From Diospyros lotus (Eukaryota > Streptophyta > Magnoliopsida > Ericales > Ebenaceae), in the NCBI RefSeq assembly GCF_014633365.1, contig NC_068349.1:32006753-32070752 (forward strand): DNA of 64,000 nucleotides. The letters are read 5' to 3'. Both the position numbers and the translations under genes were made by a program. Under the pieces are notes generated by a model. That model was not told where the DNA came from. It saw only the letters and a list, made by a program, of their open reading frames with translations, and did no database searches. The number at the start of each line of letters is the position of its first letter. Positions within the stretch are counted from its first letter, which is position 1. Positions 13,501 through 27,000 of this stretch are shown here, in pieces.

Positions 13501-16500
13501 ACATTTCCTTTGTATTTTTTGTTATAGGGCTTTGTCTTTAGCTACTAGGCAGTTGGGTTGTTTGTTACATTGCACATGGGTACAAGTGGAAGGCTGTTAG
13601 GCTATATATAAGCCACAGTTGAGGATGGAAGATTTTATGCTTGAATTAATATTGAATCTCTCATTTTTTTCTCTAGAATTCTCTCTCATTCTCCCTCTCG
13701 TTCCCTTATGCAATTCTTCCTCATTTCCCTCTAAATTCTTCCCCCATTTATGTCCCATTTCCCTCTCCAATCATTTTGTTTTCAGTTCTACTCAATCAGA
13801 TCCTTCCAATTGCCAATCCAACCCTGGTTCATGACAAATGACTAAAAAAACAATAGTATATTAAACAAGCATTTTAAACAAATATTTTATGTCAAACTAT
13901 TTATAGTATCCAAAAGAACATTATAAAATTATAACCTCAAAGTACTTGTTGGATAACTAAACAAAATAGTAGAAAAACGTCTTCTCTATTACACAAAAAA
14001 AATTAAAAATTTATGTTCACATTTCTTCTCAAAACACACTATTTCTTGTCAAATTAAATGCAATGGTGTTCCAAACAATATCGATCATCTTATATTGCAT
14101 GCTTCTCCTAACATTCAACATATACACACACAGTAATATTGAAATAAAAATTCTACACAAAATGAAATAACTCATTCATAACTATACACTGAAAAGAAAA
14201 CACTTTCAAAATTGATTTATATTTACAAAAGCATGACTACCACATCATTCTGTTGGCATTTTTTTATAATTTTTATATATCCACATAGATAAATAAATGA
14301 ATGAATTTGGAATTGATTAAAATAAAAAATATCGGATAGGCTTGAAATAAAATAAATAAATAATGACTTTTTCCATATATGTAAATATGTTCAAAAGTAA
14401 AGGGTAAAATTGTCTATTTCTTTTTAGAAATAATGGAGACCTTATAAATTGTTTTGCTTTAATTTAAAGCAAGGAGTCCCTGCTTTTGCTAGCAACTTAA
14501 CCTACATTTTAGAAGTTTTACCTGTGCTTTATAAGCAAAGTTGTTCTTAACCAAAACTGTTTTGCTACCTTTTTTCTAATAAAAGCAATTGTGCTATATA
14601 AGCACAACAATACCAAACAGGCCCAAGTTGAACACACACAGAGGCACACAAAGATACATTCATAGCCTCCCTTGATGTGGCAGGGAAGCAAAGAAATTAA
14701 CAAGCAAAATAGTAAAAAGATGCATTCATAATTTTTTTTTAAAAAAAAAAGCTGTACTATACCTTAACAATTTTCCCAGTGCCATGACAGTAAGAACAGG
14801 AAACCTGGACCCTGAATGGGCCAGTTACCTTGCTTATCTGAGATTAGGACAGACCAAACTTTATCTACAGAAAATATTCACTGTGCAAAAATTAACATTA
14901 AGAACAAAATACTGATAAAACAGACCATGCCTGAGCCTCTACAGGTCCGGCAAGTTTCAGGTCTGGTGCCAGGAGGAACACCAGCTCCACCTGAAAAGAC
15001 AAAAATCTAATAATCAATTTTCCAATGAAGCTTTGATCATACTAAATTACGATTTAGTTAGAAAAGAGGAAGAAACCAACAAAAGTATTTCCAATTAAAA
15101 TGAGATTCTAAAATAAGAAAAATAAAATTGTGCCAAATCAAATCAGAGAATAATGCCATACCACAAGCCTCACAAGGCAATTCAGTTTGGAATGTCAGAG
15201 TTTTCGTGCATCCTTGAACAGCTTCCATAAAGGATAGTTCAACTGAAACCTATGAATGCCACATGCAAAATCAAAAGTTCATCAAATAATGAATCTATAG
15301 CATAAGACCAAGGCGAACAGATAAGACAACAAACCTTGACATCTCGTCCACCTAAGTCCCGATTGAAGATTTTGCCGAAGATCTGGTATCCATTGTAGAG
15401 AATGCCACAACATAGACATGGAAAGAGACAATTAAGATCCAAAAGTCAATTATGAGAAACAAGCAATAAACCGGGACAGAGTCTGGGAAGGTTGGCTAAA
15501 TCTGAAAGAGAGATCAAGATTGGAGACATAGCCATAAACAATGATTGTCCCTGAACCTCAAGATTGAAGGAGGATATCTAGAGGGACAAATTCTATTTTA
15601 ACTATAACATTATGGAATATAACAACATACCCCAAATGCAAGGGAAGAAAACCTGAAAACCTAGGATAATGATAAAAGGCAGGCACACCAAATGCAAAAG
15701 AAAATTTTTTATACCAATAATAATAGCATGCATCTTCTTTTCTAACTTGCCACAACAAACACCTGAACCCTGATTTCAGTAAATGTGCTAATCCTACAAG
15801 GGGAAGAAAAAAAAATTGTATAGAGATGCAGAATGTAATTACAATAAACTGATCCTGAATTGAGATCATATTTAACATCCACTTAAAAGTCTGAGGAAAA
15901 TCGAGTAAAATGATCAGCAATAAGAATAAGTAAACCAAACGCAAAAGCAGTAAATTACAACAGGGAAGAGGTGGGGATACATTCGGAAATAAAAAGGCAA
16001 TTCATTCTTCCTTTTGGCCATGCACAATCAAGCGTAGAGCAAAAATGTACATGCATATAAAGACTCCAACTAAGCCATCTTATTGTCAAATCATCAACCA
16101 TTTCAATAAAAACAGTTCATTTGATCACTTCTTCAATCAAGATGGTATTCTAGCAGTAGAATAGATTTATCTGTATGTTCACAAGGGTGTCTGGTTTCCT
16201 CTTTAGTCACATCCTTATTACATTTGTATGTCATTTCAGATTCATTGTTCGCATAGGGAGTATCCTCTTTTGGACATCCTCCTCTCCTCCTTTGCCTCTG
16301 ATGAAGCAATCAAAACCAGAAAAGTACCCCTATTAAAGATTAAGCTTATTGTTTTCTCTCTTATTTCTATCTGAACAAAAGATGAAAAAAAAAAAGGGAG
16401 AAATAAGCTGAAATACTCGGAAAACTTGCTTGATATTTCAGTGAAATGGGATATATATATATATATATACATGACCATCTAAACCATCTCCTAAAAAATA

Positions 16501-19500
16501 GAAACAACTATCTCCTAAAAAACAGAAACAGATTTACAGATTTGAATTAAGAAATTTAAATTGCAGGAATTGCTGGAGTTTTATTTTCTTCACACTGCCT
16601 TATCCCTTTAATCTTGAAATCTTCTCTTATCTCCTAACAACCTTATCACCTCATCCCATTAACTTCTCTTATCTCCTTTATCCACTAATTCTCTGCCATA
16701 AGAGAGAAAACCGAGAATTTCATATTAATCTTTCCAACACTATCCTAAACGGTCGCCCTAGTGCACAAGGCCTGGAGCATTGCAAGACTCATATTTGAGC
16801 ACAGCCTTCCCCATGTATTTTTTGCAAAGAGGCTGTTTCCACAATGCAAACCCTTGAGCTTCCAATTGTCAAGCCCCTAAATTGGGGCGAACAATTCTGG
16901 TACTCCGGTGATTGAATAGAACAGAATGCAAGAAAGAGAAAGAGAAGGAGAGAAAGATAAGAGAGCAAATTGAAAGGGAAGAGTTTGGTATTATTCTCAA
17001 TGATACTTCCTTCCCATATCAGCAGGTCTCCTATAGAGCCTGACCTCTAACAACATAACAGCAAAGAGAATATGCTAATTAACATAACAACAAAGGAAAT
17101 AGGCCGTTGTACAGTTAGCTAACCCCCTAACCACTTAACCCCCGAGCTAACAGTAATACAAGTGGTTAACTTCCGGGTGACAGTTACTGACTTACGCCTA
17201 GGATTGTGACACCAATCACAAAGGAGCACCCTCACCATTTCTACCAAGTAATGTCATGGGGTTTCTCAAACTAGAATTGCCTCCCATAAGAGAACATGTC
17301 CCAACTTACACCAAAAATATACACTGGCCAAGGAAGGAGTCCACGATTATTTCTTGTAGCATTCTTCTACCACTCCTCTAAAATTTACCAACTCAAAACA
17401 CTGTTCTAATGTTCAATAAAATTGGCTTCCCATTTCCTGCAGGTGCACCAAAAGAATACAGGTCATCTAGAATTTATCCATTCCTTGATACCCTCTACTA
17501 CTTAAACCAGAGTGGTTTCCTCTAGGATCCTTTCCAAATAACAAGTTTGTAGTGCTGTGTTTACAATTTTAAAGCTAGTTGGACCAACTGCATTTCTTAT
17601 TGATATACCACCTAACTTTTGTTTAACTCTATTTAATTATATGGAACTTGTTGCATATAAAGGCCATTTTACTTCTCAAGATGATCCTTTTGTTGAACTA
17701 TTTAGTGACCTCGATCTAGATCGCAACGTTCCATTACAATTATCCTTTCATTACACATGAAGATAAGGTTGATATTATTTTTTATAAGCAGATTGCTTTC
17801 ACTAGGAATTTTAGAACTTCAGCATTTTTTTGCTCATTGGACAGATTCCTCAAATTTAACACATGAATTACTGGAAACTGAAAAGAAATTGCAAAAGCTT
17901 AAACTGGCTATGCTGAATGTTGATGTTTTTCCCAGGTTAGTATGCTGGAGGTCTAGAAGAAATCAGAGGAGATTATGAGGATGATCGGATGGCATTTATA
18001 GTGCAGGATTTATCTGTAATTAACTGCAATTGTTAGGGGTATTTTAGACTTTGTAATAGTCTGTTATTTCCCCAAGGAAGGTCCGCCCTTTTAGTTTATA
18101 AATAGGAGGGCAAGGCGACCAGCAACGATAATCAATCAATCATTCTATCATTCCATTCTCTTATTCGAGTGCAGTGAGAAAAGAGAGAGAGTTGTGATTA
18201 GAATAGTTCTTGGAGTCTTTTTGTGAGTATTGTACTCGAGAGATAAAGAAAAGGCGAGTGAGTGATATCTCGTACTGATTTCTGGATTTCTTTAGTGGAT
18301 TGTTCTCTCGATGGAGTGCTGGATGTAGTGCCATTTCTATGGCATAAACCAGGATAAATCATTGTGCATCATCTTGTGGTTTGATTTTCTGTTCTCTGTT
18401 AAATTCTGTTGTTTCTTTACTTTCTATTCTGTGAATGGGTCGTGATTGATTTGGTGAGCATTGAGTGAGTGTTGGGCAAAATATCAGTGTTCGGTTTTAA
18501 CACTGAAGTTGTACAATGGTAAACAATATTTTCAATGATACCAAGCTCTTCCCCTTTTTGGGAAGTCGGCGCAGGCATCAAGCTTAGCCCACCATTTATC
18601 TTATTATGCTACTATTAGGATTTTGAATTTCAAATTTTAATAGATTTTGTTACAGGATTAATGTTTTAAGTGCATAAATTTATAGCAAGGGGTATTATTG
18701 TAATTAGGGTACTTAGTACACTCTTGTATATACCTTGTCTATACATTTTAGAGAATTACATTATTATTTTATTCCTCCACATGGTATTAGAGCCAAACCC
18801 CTAACCCTAACTAGTACTGTTGTGGTCGACCTCACCAGTGCTTCTCTCCACAACTCCCAGTGCGTCACGCCTGCAATTTGCCTTGTTGCTCACCAATACT
18901 GTCGACTTCATTGGCGTCGATCTCCTCACCGATGCTGCTCACCCGACTGCTTCCAGCCTGCAGATCTACTTTGCTGCTCCAATGCCATCAACTTTACCGG
19001 GGCTGCTCACCGCTCTGTTCGCTGTGCCTTCCGATGGTCTGAAGACTTGCAGATCTGATTCGCAACTGCAAATCTGCTTGCAAGTTTGCAATCCCTTGCT
19101 TTCTAGGCAATTTTCAGACTTAATTTTTGGCTCTCTCGCTGATTATCAGATTAGGGTTTGTAATCATCGTCATCTCTTCGTCAACTCCAGTCTCCATCCA
19201 CACCTATCTCATCAACATCAACTGTTACCATTACCCAATTCTCGAATACGCCAGTTATTACCATGGAAAATTTGAATGGGAACAATTATTTTGCATGGTC
19301 TGCAGCAGTGGAAATTTGGTTTCTTGGGCATGGACTTGAAGATCATTTAACACATACCATCTCAACCGTTCCCGAGAATAATCGCTCTCTTTGGCAAAAG
19401 GTGGATGTGCAGTTACTTAGTCTGATGTGGCAGACTGTTAAGCCCACTTAGATGCCTATTTTTCAATCTCTTCGTGAGTGTAGTGCCCTATGGACTTGTG

Positions 19501-21039
19501 CCCATGAGCTGTATACAAGTGACATCACTCATATATATGATGTGATTGGTGCTCTATTTCATCTTCGACATAATGACTTAGACACAACCACCTATCTTAG
19601 TAAGCTCCGGGCTTCCATTACTGATTTTAATGAACTAATAAAATTTGATGCTGATATGAAAAGGCAACAAGATTAACGTTTATCGTTCTCCGTCTCCATG
19701 GGATTTGGCCAGAGCTTGAGCCAATTAAAACACAAATTCTAAGCAATGCCTCTCTTCCACCTTTGATAAAGGTATTTGCTCGATTACTTTGAGCCTCTTC
19801 AGTTCGTGTTGATCATAGCCCCTCTCTACCTAGAGGCCACTCTGCCATTGCCATTGCTCAAGCCAATTCCCCTCCTAATTGTGGAGTTAACTCAGGTGGT
19901 AGTCACCATGGCAGGGGTACTCGTCCCCAATGCTCCTATTGCAATCGTATTGGTCATCTTCGAGAGACCTACTATAGCTTACACGGTTGCCCACCTCAAA
20001 TAGCTAACACTAGTACTCCCACTGCTTGTTTTAAGGAAGAGTATGCTCAATTCTTGGTAGCACAATAGGTCACTTCACCTATCACATCCCTTGCTCACAC
20101 TAGTAATCAAGCTACTTGTTTTACGAAGTCCTTATCATCTCTTAGTCATGGATCTTTGACTCGAATCCTACCAATGATATGTTTGGTAATTGCTCACTCT
20201 TCTCACATCTTCACGCCTTGGGCCTTTACATACTATTACCTTTATTGATGGTTCTCAAGCCTCGATCCAGGGTAACAAAATTTTTTCTAATTCTATTTTT
20301 GTTCGAGATTGGAGCACCAGACACATGACCGACACAGGGCATGAATCTTAGGGACTTTACTATATGTCTCATCCTACCTCACTAGGGCCTACATGACTAC
20401 TGCTTCACCACTACATATCCATTGCCAACTAGGGCACTTGTCTCTATCTCATCTCAAGAAGATGGTTCCCAATCTATTTCATCTTCCTACTTTAGAGTGT
20501 GAGTCTTTCCAACTTGGGAAACATAGTCATAGTTTTTTCCAAAGCCAAGTCAATGTTAGTTCTCCTTTTTCAATTATCTATTCTAACATATGGCAAAATA
20601 AGGATATCGTTAATTTGTAACCTTCACTGATGATTTTTCCCACGCTACATGGTTATATTTAATGAAACATCATATAATTGAGACTGCACGCGCACTCCTT
20701 ATCCATATGCACATTCCTCTACAATATTAGGATGATGACGTCTTAACAACATGCTACTTAATTAACCGAATGCCCTCCTCTGTCCCTCAATAACCAAGTT
20801 CCTCATTCCATTCTATCACGACCCCAAGGGTAAATCAGTAAATATTACCAACAATTAACAATCAGCTAGGGGGTTAAGTGATTAGGGGATTAGGTAACTG
20901 TACAATATCCTACTTCTTTGATGTTACGATTAGTTAGCATATTCCTTGTTGTTATGTTGTTAGAAGAAGTTGTTATGCTGTTGGAGGCTCTATAAGAGAC
21001 CTACGGCTGTGGGAAGAAAGGGGTATCGAGAATAATACA

Positions 21040-21074
<35 letters not shown>

Positions 21075-24000
21075 TGTTCATCCCCAATTCTTGGGGCTTG
21101 ACATTTGTGGTATCAGAGCTGACAATTCTCAACTTCTCAACTGTGATCTGAAAGTTTTAGCAATTGACCAAGGCGATTCAGTGCAACAAATTCCGACGAG
21201 CCAGGCGATTTCCAGTGTTCAGGAAGCCACAACAAAGGTGAACGAGTATCGATCAGGGACTGATTGAGTCATAGTAAAAGGAGGTTGTTCCTCTGCTATT
21301 AGTCGAAGCAGCATTCTGATTCGAGTCCAAACGAAACCAAGAACGATTCAAGATTTTAGGTGAATTCTAACAATCATTGGACAATGATTGGGTGTGCGAT
21401 TATCATGGGCAACTGATGTGAGGCAGTTGTCGCCTATGAATTTTGGCACTTCTTGTTCGTCGCTTGAAGGCGAAGCAAAAAACAGGTCAAGGCGAGTGGG
21501 AACCCCAACGATTGCACTAGGATTTCAGCGCGAAGGAAGGTGCGAAAGGGCGCATGTTCAAGATTTGATCTTGATTAAAGCTGAGAGCATGTATCCCAGC
21601 GATTGCAACTTGAGATTCTAGCGAGTAAGGAAGGAGACAGTTCATAGCTACTGCATTGTAACTAAGGCGGAGGATTCCAATGAATTTAGAAGCTGATAGT
21701 AGGCGAACTTGAAGGCTCAAGAAGTTGAAATTAGGAAGGTGACGGTTCATAGCTACTACATTGTAACTACGACGAAGGATTCCAATGAATTTAGAAGCTA
21801 TTAGTAGGCGATCTTAAAGGTGCGATTGTTTGATTCGAGACAAAGCAAGCAATGACGGAAGTGGTTGTAAGAAGCAGACACAGGAAGGTCAGTGAGGCCG
21901 GCGATCTTAAGGTGTAACTCGAAAGCAAGGCCGACAATTGACTGACAGCAACTCCTCAAAGCAAGAAAGGCGATCAAGACCGAGTTTTCAATTTGATTGA
22001 AGGATGGCGAAGGGCACCAGAAGGGAGCAATTGGAAGTAAGGATGGAAGCTTTAGAATTTGGGATGTTGCAAACCCAGGAAGCGTTGATCCAAAAAAGGG
22101 AAGACATGGCAGTGATAAGGGAAACACTAAGGGAGGAGTCAGAGAAGAATAGGGAGGCCTTGGAGTAGTGTAAAGAGCCCATGGAGCAATACGGGCAGAG
22201 GCTCAACACCGTGTTCAACATGTTGTCCTCATTGCCCTAGTTTCGGTTGTCCTTAGATTTCCCTCCACGACAGGCTTTTGATCCAATTCTGTCGCACCAA
22301 GGCAGTGTTCCAAGAACTCAGGGAGTTCTTGAAGTGGAGGATCAACCGGCGGAGCAAGAGGCGTGGGTTAGGAACGTCCAACCCTTCTCTAGTAATCACC
22401 CACCTATGCCAAGATTGCAAATTCTAATGTTTGATGGAATGAAACCAAGATGGTGGATTCGAAGGTTCGAAAGATTCTTCCAATTCTATATGGTGTCGAA
22501 AGAACAAAAGGTTAACTTGGTTGAGGCCTACTTAAATGATACGACCCATTCTCGATATCAAGGATGGATCCAAGATGAGGGAAATAATAGGAACTGGGCA
22601 AAATTGATAGAGGGGTTGTGCGAACGATTTGGAGAAAGAAGTATGACTGATGTAATTGAGGAGTTCAGCAAATTAAAACAAGAAGGGTCAGTGGTGGAGT
22701 ATCAAGCTAAATTTGAGGAGTTAAGATCAATTGTGTGTACTGTGCAACCAAGATTAACGGAACAATACTTGGTGTCCAGTTTTATTAGTGGATTGAGGGA
22801 GAAATTAAGATCAATGGTTAAGATGATGATGCCTATAACGGTGAAACATGCAACTGAGAAGGCAAAGTTACAAGAGTCTACTGTTGGTGTCGTTGAGTAA
22901 TGATCCTCCCACCAATCAGCGATGGGAAGCAATTCCCAAGGTTAACACTAATCTTAACACAGTCAAAAACCGTATGCCAAAGCAAAGGAGGTAGATAGGA
23001 TCGTGCTATAAATGCGGAGACAACTTTTGGCCAAGCCACCAATGCAAAAGACTACTACTAAACATGGAAGGACTGGATGAAAAAGAAGAAGAAGAAGATG
23101 TTTTCCATGAGGAAACGGGTGAGTGCAAGGCGATCATTGGGGAGAAATCACAAATGCATTCTATACAAACTGTTGTGTTTGAAGGAAGGGCCGAGGCAGC
23201 GGCAGAATGGCTAGAGGCTGTGAACACTGCTAGAGTAAGAGGAGAAAAGGAGGCAGCAAATATTGAAAGAAGGGATTGGTTGAACTATAGTCGTCACTGT
23301 AAATTCTTGGGGACAAGAATTGTTTGAACGGGAGGGGATTGTCACGACCTCAAGGGTAAAGTCTTGGGGACAACCTCCCTCATTGTTGTTACGATTAGTT
23401 AGCATATTCCTTGTTATGTTCTTGGAGGCTCTATAAGAGACCTACAGCTGTGGGAAGAAAAGGGTATCCAGAATAATACAAGTCTTCTCTTTCCATTGTC
23501 TCCTGTCCTTTTCTTTCTCGTTCTCTCTCTCTTTCTCGTTCTAACCATCTGACTCCCGTAATTGTCCATCCCCAATTCTTGGGGATTGACACATTCTTTT
23601 TCCTTAAGTTGGCTTGTATTCTCTCCCTCCCCATAGCTTAGGGTGTATTTGTTGTCTTCATCAACTTGCCCCTAGTTGTGATAAGATGGTAGCTCGTTCT
23701 CTCAAATCTATTTTCCTTGGTTATTCACGGCCTCAAAAGGGGTATTGATGTTGTTCCTCTAAGTTGGCTCACTACTTTGTTTTTGCACATGTTATCTTTT
23801 TCAAGTTCTCTCCTTATTGTCCTCCCTCTTCCACATCATTCGAGCCTATGTTACCTAACCTACCTTTGCCTCTTCCCTTTCCTAATATTCCCTTTTCTTC
23901 TCCACCTTCATCTCATCTCACCTTGATCACCCTAATCTTCAAAGTTATCAGCATGTTCTCGACATGTGGACCCACTAGCAGGCCTGTCATTAACAGACCC

Positions 24001-27000
24001 ATGAAGCCCTTGCCAAACTCATCCCTCAGGTCAATTGGCCCTTCCACCTCTAATCTCTCCTGTTGCTCCTGATCTTGACTTGTCTATTGCTCTTCGTAAA
24101 GGTACTCATACTTGCAATACTGAGCATTTGATTTCCAATTTCGTTAGTTATCACTCTTTATCTCATGGGTATTTTGTTTTTATCTCTTCTTTATCTTTTG
24201 TCTTTCTTCCTAAGACTGTTACAAAAATCCTACTTGTCCAAGATGGCGAGATGCTATGGTTGAAGAAATGTTGGCCACATTGATCGCCTTAAGGCTTGCC
24301 TTGTAGCCAAAGGGTATACTCAAATTTTTGGCCTTGATTATGAGGACACCTTTTCTACTGTTGTTGTGAATCTCCTCTGTTCATCTCTTCTTCTTAGTTG
24401 TTGCTATGTTTCATTAACCTCTCCATCAGCTCAATAACAAGAATGATTTCCTTCACGGTGATTTAAAGGAGGAAGTGCATATGGAACAACCTCCTGAGGT
24501 TGTTGCTTAGGGGGAGTCTAGCCTAGTGTGTCAACTATGAAATAAAAGCAATCTCCTCAAGCTTTATTTGGTAGATTCAATTCAATTGTTCTAGAGTTTG
24601 AGTTAGCTCTGGAGTTGATTATTCTGTCTTTTATTGCTCTCAGTTTGGTTGTCATATTCTCTTAGTGAATGCATTCATGATATAGTTATTATAGTGAATA
24701 ATGATGTTCGTATCACTAAGTTGAAAGCTCACCTTCAATGACAATTTCAAACCAAGGGTTTTTGGTTTCCTGAAATATTTTTTAGTATTGAGGTGGCTTG
24801 GTCAAAGCGGGGAATTTATATTTCTCAATAAAGTATGCATTGGATATGCTTGAGGAGATAAGCATGTTTGGATGTAAGCCTATAGAGACTCTAGCGAACC
24901 CAAATATGAAGTTGCTTTCGAGACAAGGGGAGCTTGTTTCTAGGACTTGTCGCTATTGTCAATTAGTTGTAAGCTTAGTTATCTCATAGTCACATGTACT
25001 AATATTTCATTTATTGTGTGTGATAAGTCAATTACTAAATTCACTTTGTGACAATCACCGGTATGCAGCGATTCATATTCTTTGATATATTAAAGGTGCC
25101 TTCATCCATGGTGTGATGTATCAAGATCGTGGACATAGCCAGACTATGGGACATGCTAATGTAGATTGGGCAGGATCTCCCACAAACAGACAATCCACAT
25201 CTGGATAATGTGCATTCGTTGGAGACAATTTAGTCTCTTAAAATAGTAAGAAACAAAGTATTGTTACTAGATCCAATGCAAAAGCTTAATATAGGGTAAT
25301 GGCCCTAACAACTTGTGAGTTACTATGACTGAAACAATTAATTGAGGAGTTAGAAGTGATTAAGATCTAGTCTATGCAGTTGAAATGTGACAATCAGGCT
25401 ACTATGCACATTGCTTCAAATCTTGTAGTCCAAGAGAGAACCAAGCACATTACAACTGATTGTCATTTTATTAGAGAAAAGATGTTTCCTAGGGATGTTG
25501 CTACGACATTAGTGGGCCCCAATGATCAGTTGGTTGATTTACTCACTAAGTCATTAAGAAGTTCTTGTGTGACTGACATTTGTACCAAGGTAGGCATGTT
25601 GAATATATATGCTCTAACTTGAGGGGGAGTGTTGGAGTGTACAAGTCTTATGGTAAGGGGTATTATTGTAATTAGGGTACTTAGCATACTCTCATACATT
25701 TTCTATACATTTTATATAATATACATTATTATTTTTATTCCTCTACAATTAATGTGAAAGAGTCCTAGTTCTAGGGTTTTTAATCTACAAATAGAGATTA
25801 TTGATATAAACAATAAAACGATGGGATATTGCAATAAACTTATTACTTGATATTCTCCACCTCACCTTTCTTCTTCCCTTCTTCTCCCTAGTCTTTCCCC
25901 TATCATCTTCTTCTCCCTCCACTTACTTCTACTTTCCTTTCTCTCTCACCATTGGTCTTTTTTCTAACTTATTTGGTGGGAAGTCAAACTTTTGCCCAAT
26001 AAGGCAAAAAAAGAGAGAAACTTATGAAGATACCTGTCATGACCCAAGGACATAGATGATAGTAGTAATTAGATAATAGATGAATTTCTTTTTAGTTGTA
26101 TTGTAGTTGTAGTGATTTGTACCTAAAAAACAACTACCATCAACTGTACTTGATTTGAATATTTGGCAGCCCTATTTGTGCCAAACCTTAGCTATCGGAT
26201 CAGTATATAAGGCTGATCCAATTTAATTCAAAACATACAAAAATATTATTGAATGAAATCCGATTTCAATCTCTCTCAATTCTCCCTAATCTCTCTCACT
26301 GTTTCTGTTATTCCCTAATTCCCTCCCATTCCTTCCAATTATCTCCCCCTAATTCCTTCCAATTATCTCTTAAACCCTAAGTTGAACCCTAGGTACATGA
26401 AAATACCACTGGACAGGCAAGCTCCCACCACCAAAGAGAAGAAGCAATCTACCGCTAAAGCACTAAGGCAAAGAGAAGGCATTACTAGACAAGCCCCTTT
26501 CACCAAAGAGAATCAATAGTCTACCATGGAAACATCCCTACACATTGAACCATATAACCACTCAAGGAAAACTCCTCACACAAAGTCCGACCACATAACG
26601 CATCCTTCTAAATGAGCACCCTATGACCATTCCCAACCATAAATTCCTACATTGAAAGCTCTCCCTTCACCCTTAAAATGCATTCCACACCATCACCCCA
26701 AAAGATTTCCCCCTTGACACATAAAACCACCTTTCCCCACTAAGCCCAAATTTCTCTACCACCACCCTCTTCCTCAAACCCCCCACATTCCCCTATAGAC
26801 CTCCATCCATTAACCAGTAGTGCCCCCATGCAATAATCTAATCCCCAAACCTCAACACCCTCCCCTCCCCTCCCCCGGGCGAGGTTTCTTTAAATAGGAA
26901 GACAAATTATCACTGGTTTCACCAAATGGCATTCAAACTCCTCAACCACTCTCTTACCTCAAGATGGGGAAAACAAAAGAAAAGGCCCATCAATCTTTCT

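Larger units (their letters stand above)
9988..13836 (+). mobile_element. LTR retrotransposon lacking pol (LARD-like), TSD AATGA
   Basis: Paired LTRs, 9988-10368 and 13444-13836, begin TGTCATGACC. Flanking AATGA occurs at 9983-9987 and 13837-13841, a perfect 5-bp target duplication. The primer site TGGTATCAGAGC follows the 5' LTR (10371), and a purine tract AAGGAGGGGGGAA precedes the 3' LTR. The 3.1-kb interior has no reverse transcriptase, integrase or recognisable gag, so it would need another element's enzymes. The LTR family is also seen at 26035 and 31396. Confidence 0.9.
9811..14624. mobile_element. TIR DNA element split by an LTR element
   Basis: The left end GGACTGTTTGGCATTGTTGT and the right end, on the minus strand, GGGCCTGTTTGGTATTGTTG are inverted repeats typical of PIF/Harbinger- or hAT-type miniature elements. 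Without the 3.85-kb LTR insertion (9988-13836) the element would be about 960 bp. No transposase or clear target duplication was seen. Confidence 0.5.
20814..23591 (+). mobile_element. Gag-only Ty3/gypsy element nested in copia, TSD CATTC
   Basis: Flanked by CATTC at 20809-20813 and 23592-23596. The 5' LTR is 20814-21103, starting TATCACGACC where TGTCACGACC is expected. The primer site is TGGTATCAGAGCT near 21108. The 3' LTR is 23340-23591 with a short internal deletion. The interior encodes gag but no protease, RT or integrase, so movement would depend on another element. Confidence 0.9.
18662..25747 (+). mobile_element. Ty1/copia retrotransposon with short LTRs, TSD ATTAA, nested insertion
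   Basis: LTRs of about 120 bp (18662-18781 and 25630-25747) are flanked by ATTAA on both sides. The primer site TGGTATTAGAGCC follows at 18782, and a GAGGGGGAG tract precedes the 3' LTR. Gag, GAG-preintegrase, integrase, RT and RNase H remnants are present but full of stops. A gypsy element (20814-23591) splits the integrase. Without it the copia is about 4.3 kb. It lies in the intron between exons 7 and 8. Confidence 0.9.

Noticed and set aside
15558..15944. 128-codon open frame on the minus strand
   Set aside because: Within intron DNA, next to true exons but without splice-consistent phase, conserved motif or homology that I recognise; hydrophobic low-complexity translation of AT-rich sequence.
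18735..19275. 107- and 151-codon frames before the copia gag
   Set aside because: They lie in the leader between primer site and gag; overlapping frames with low-complexity Leu/Ser/His content and no gag motif.
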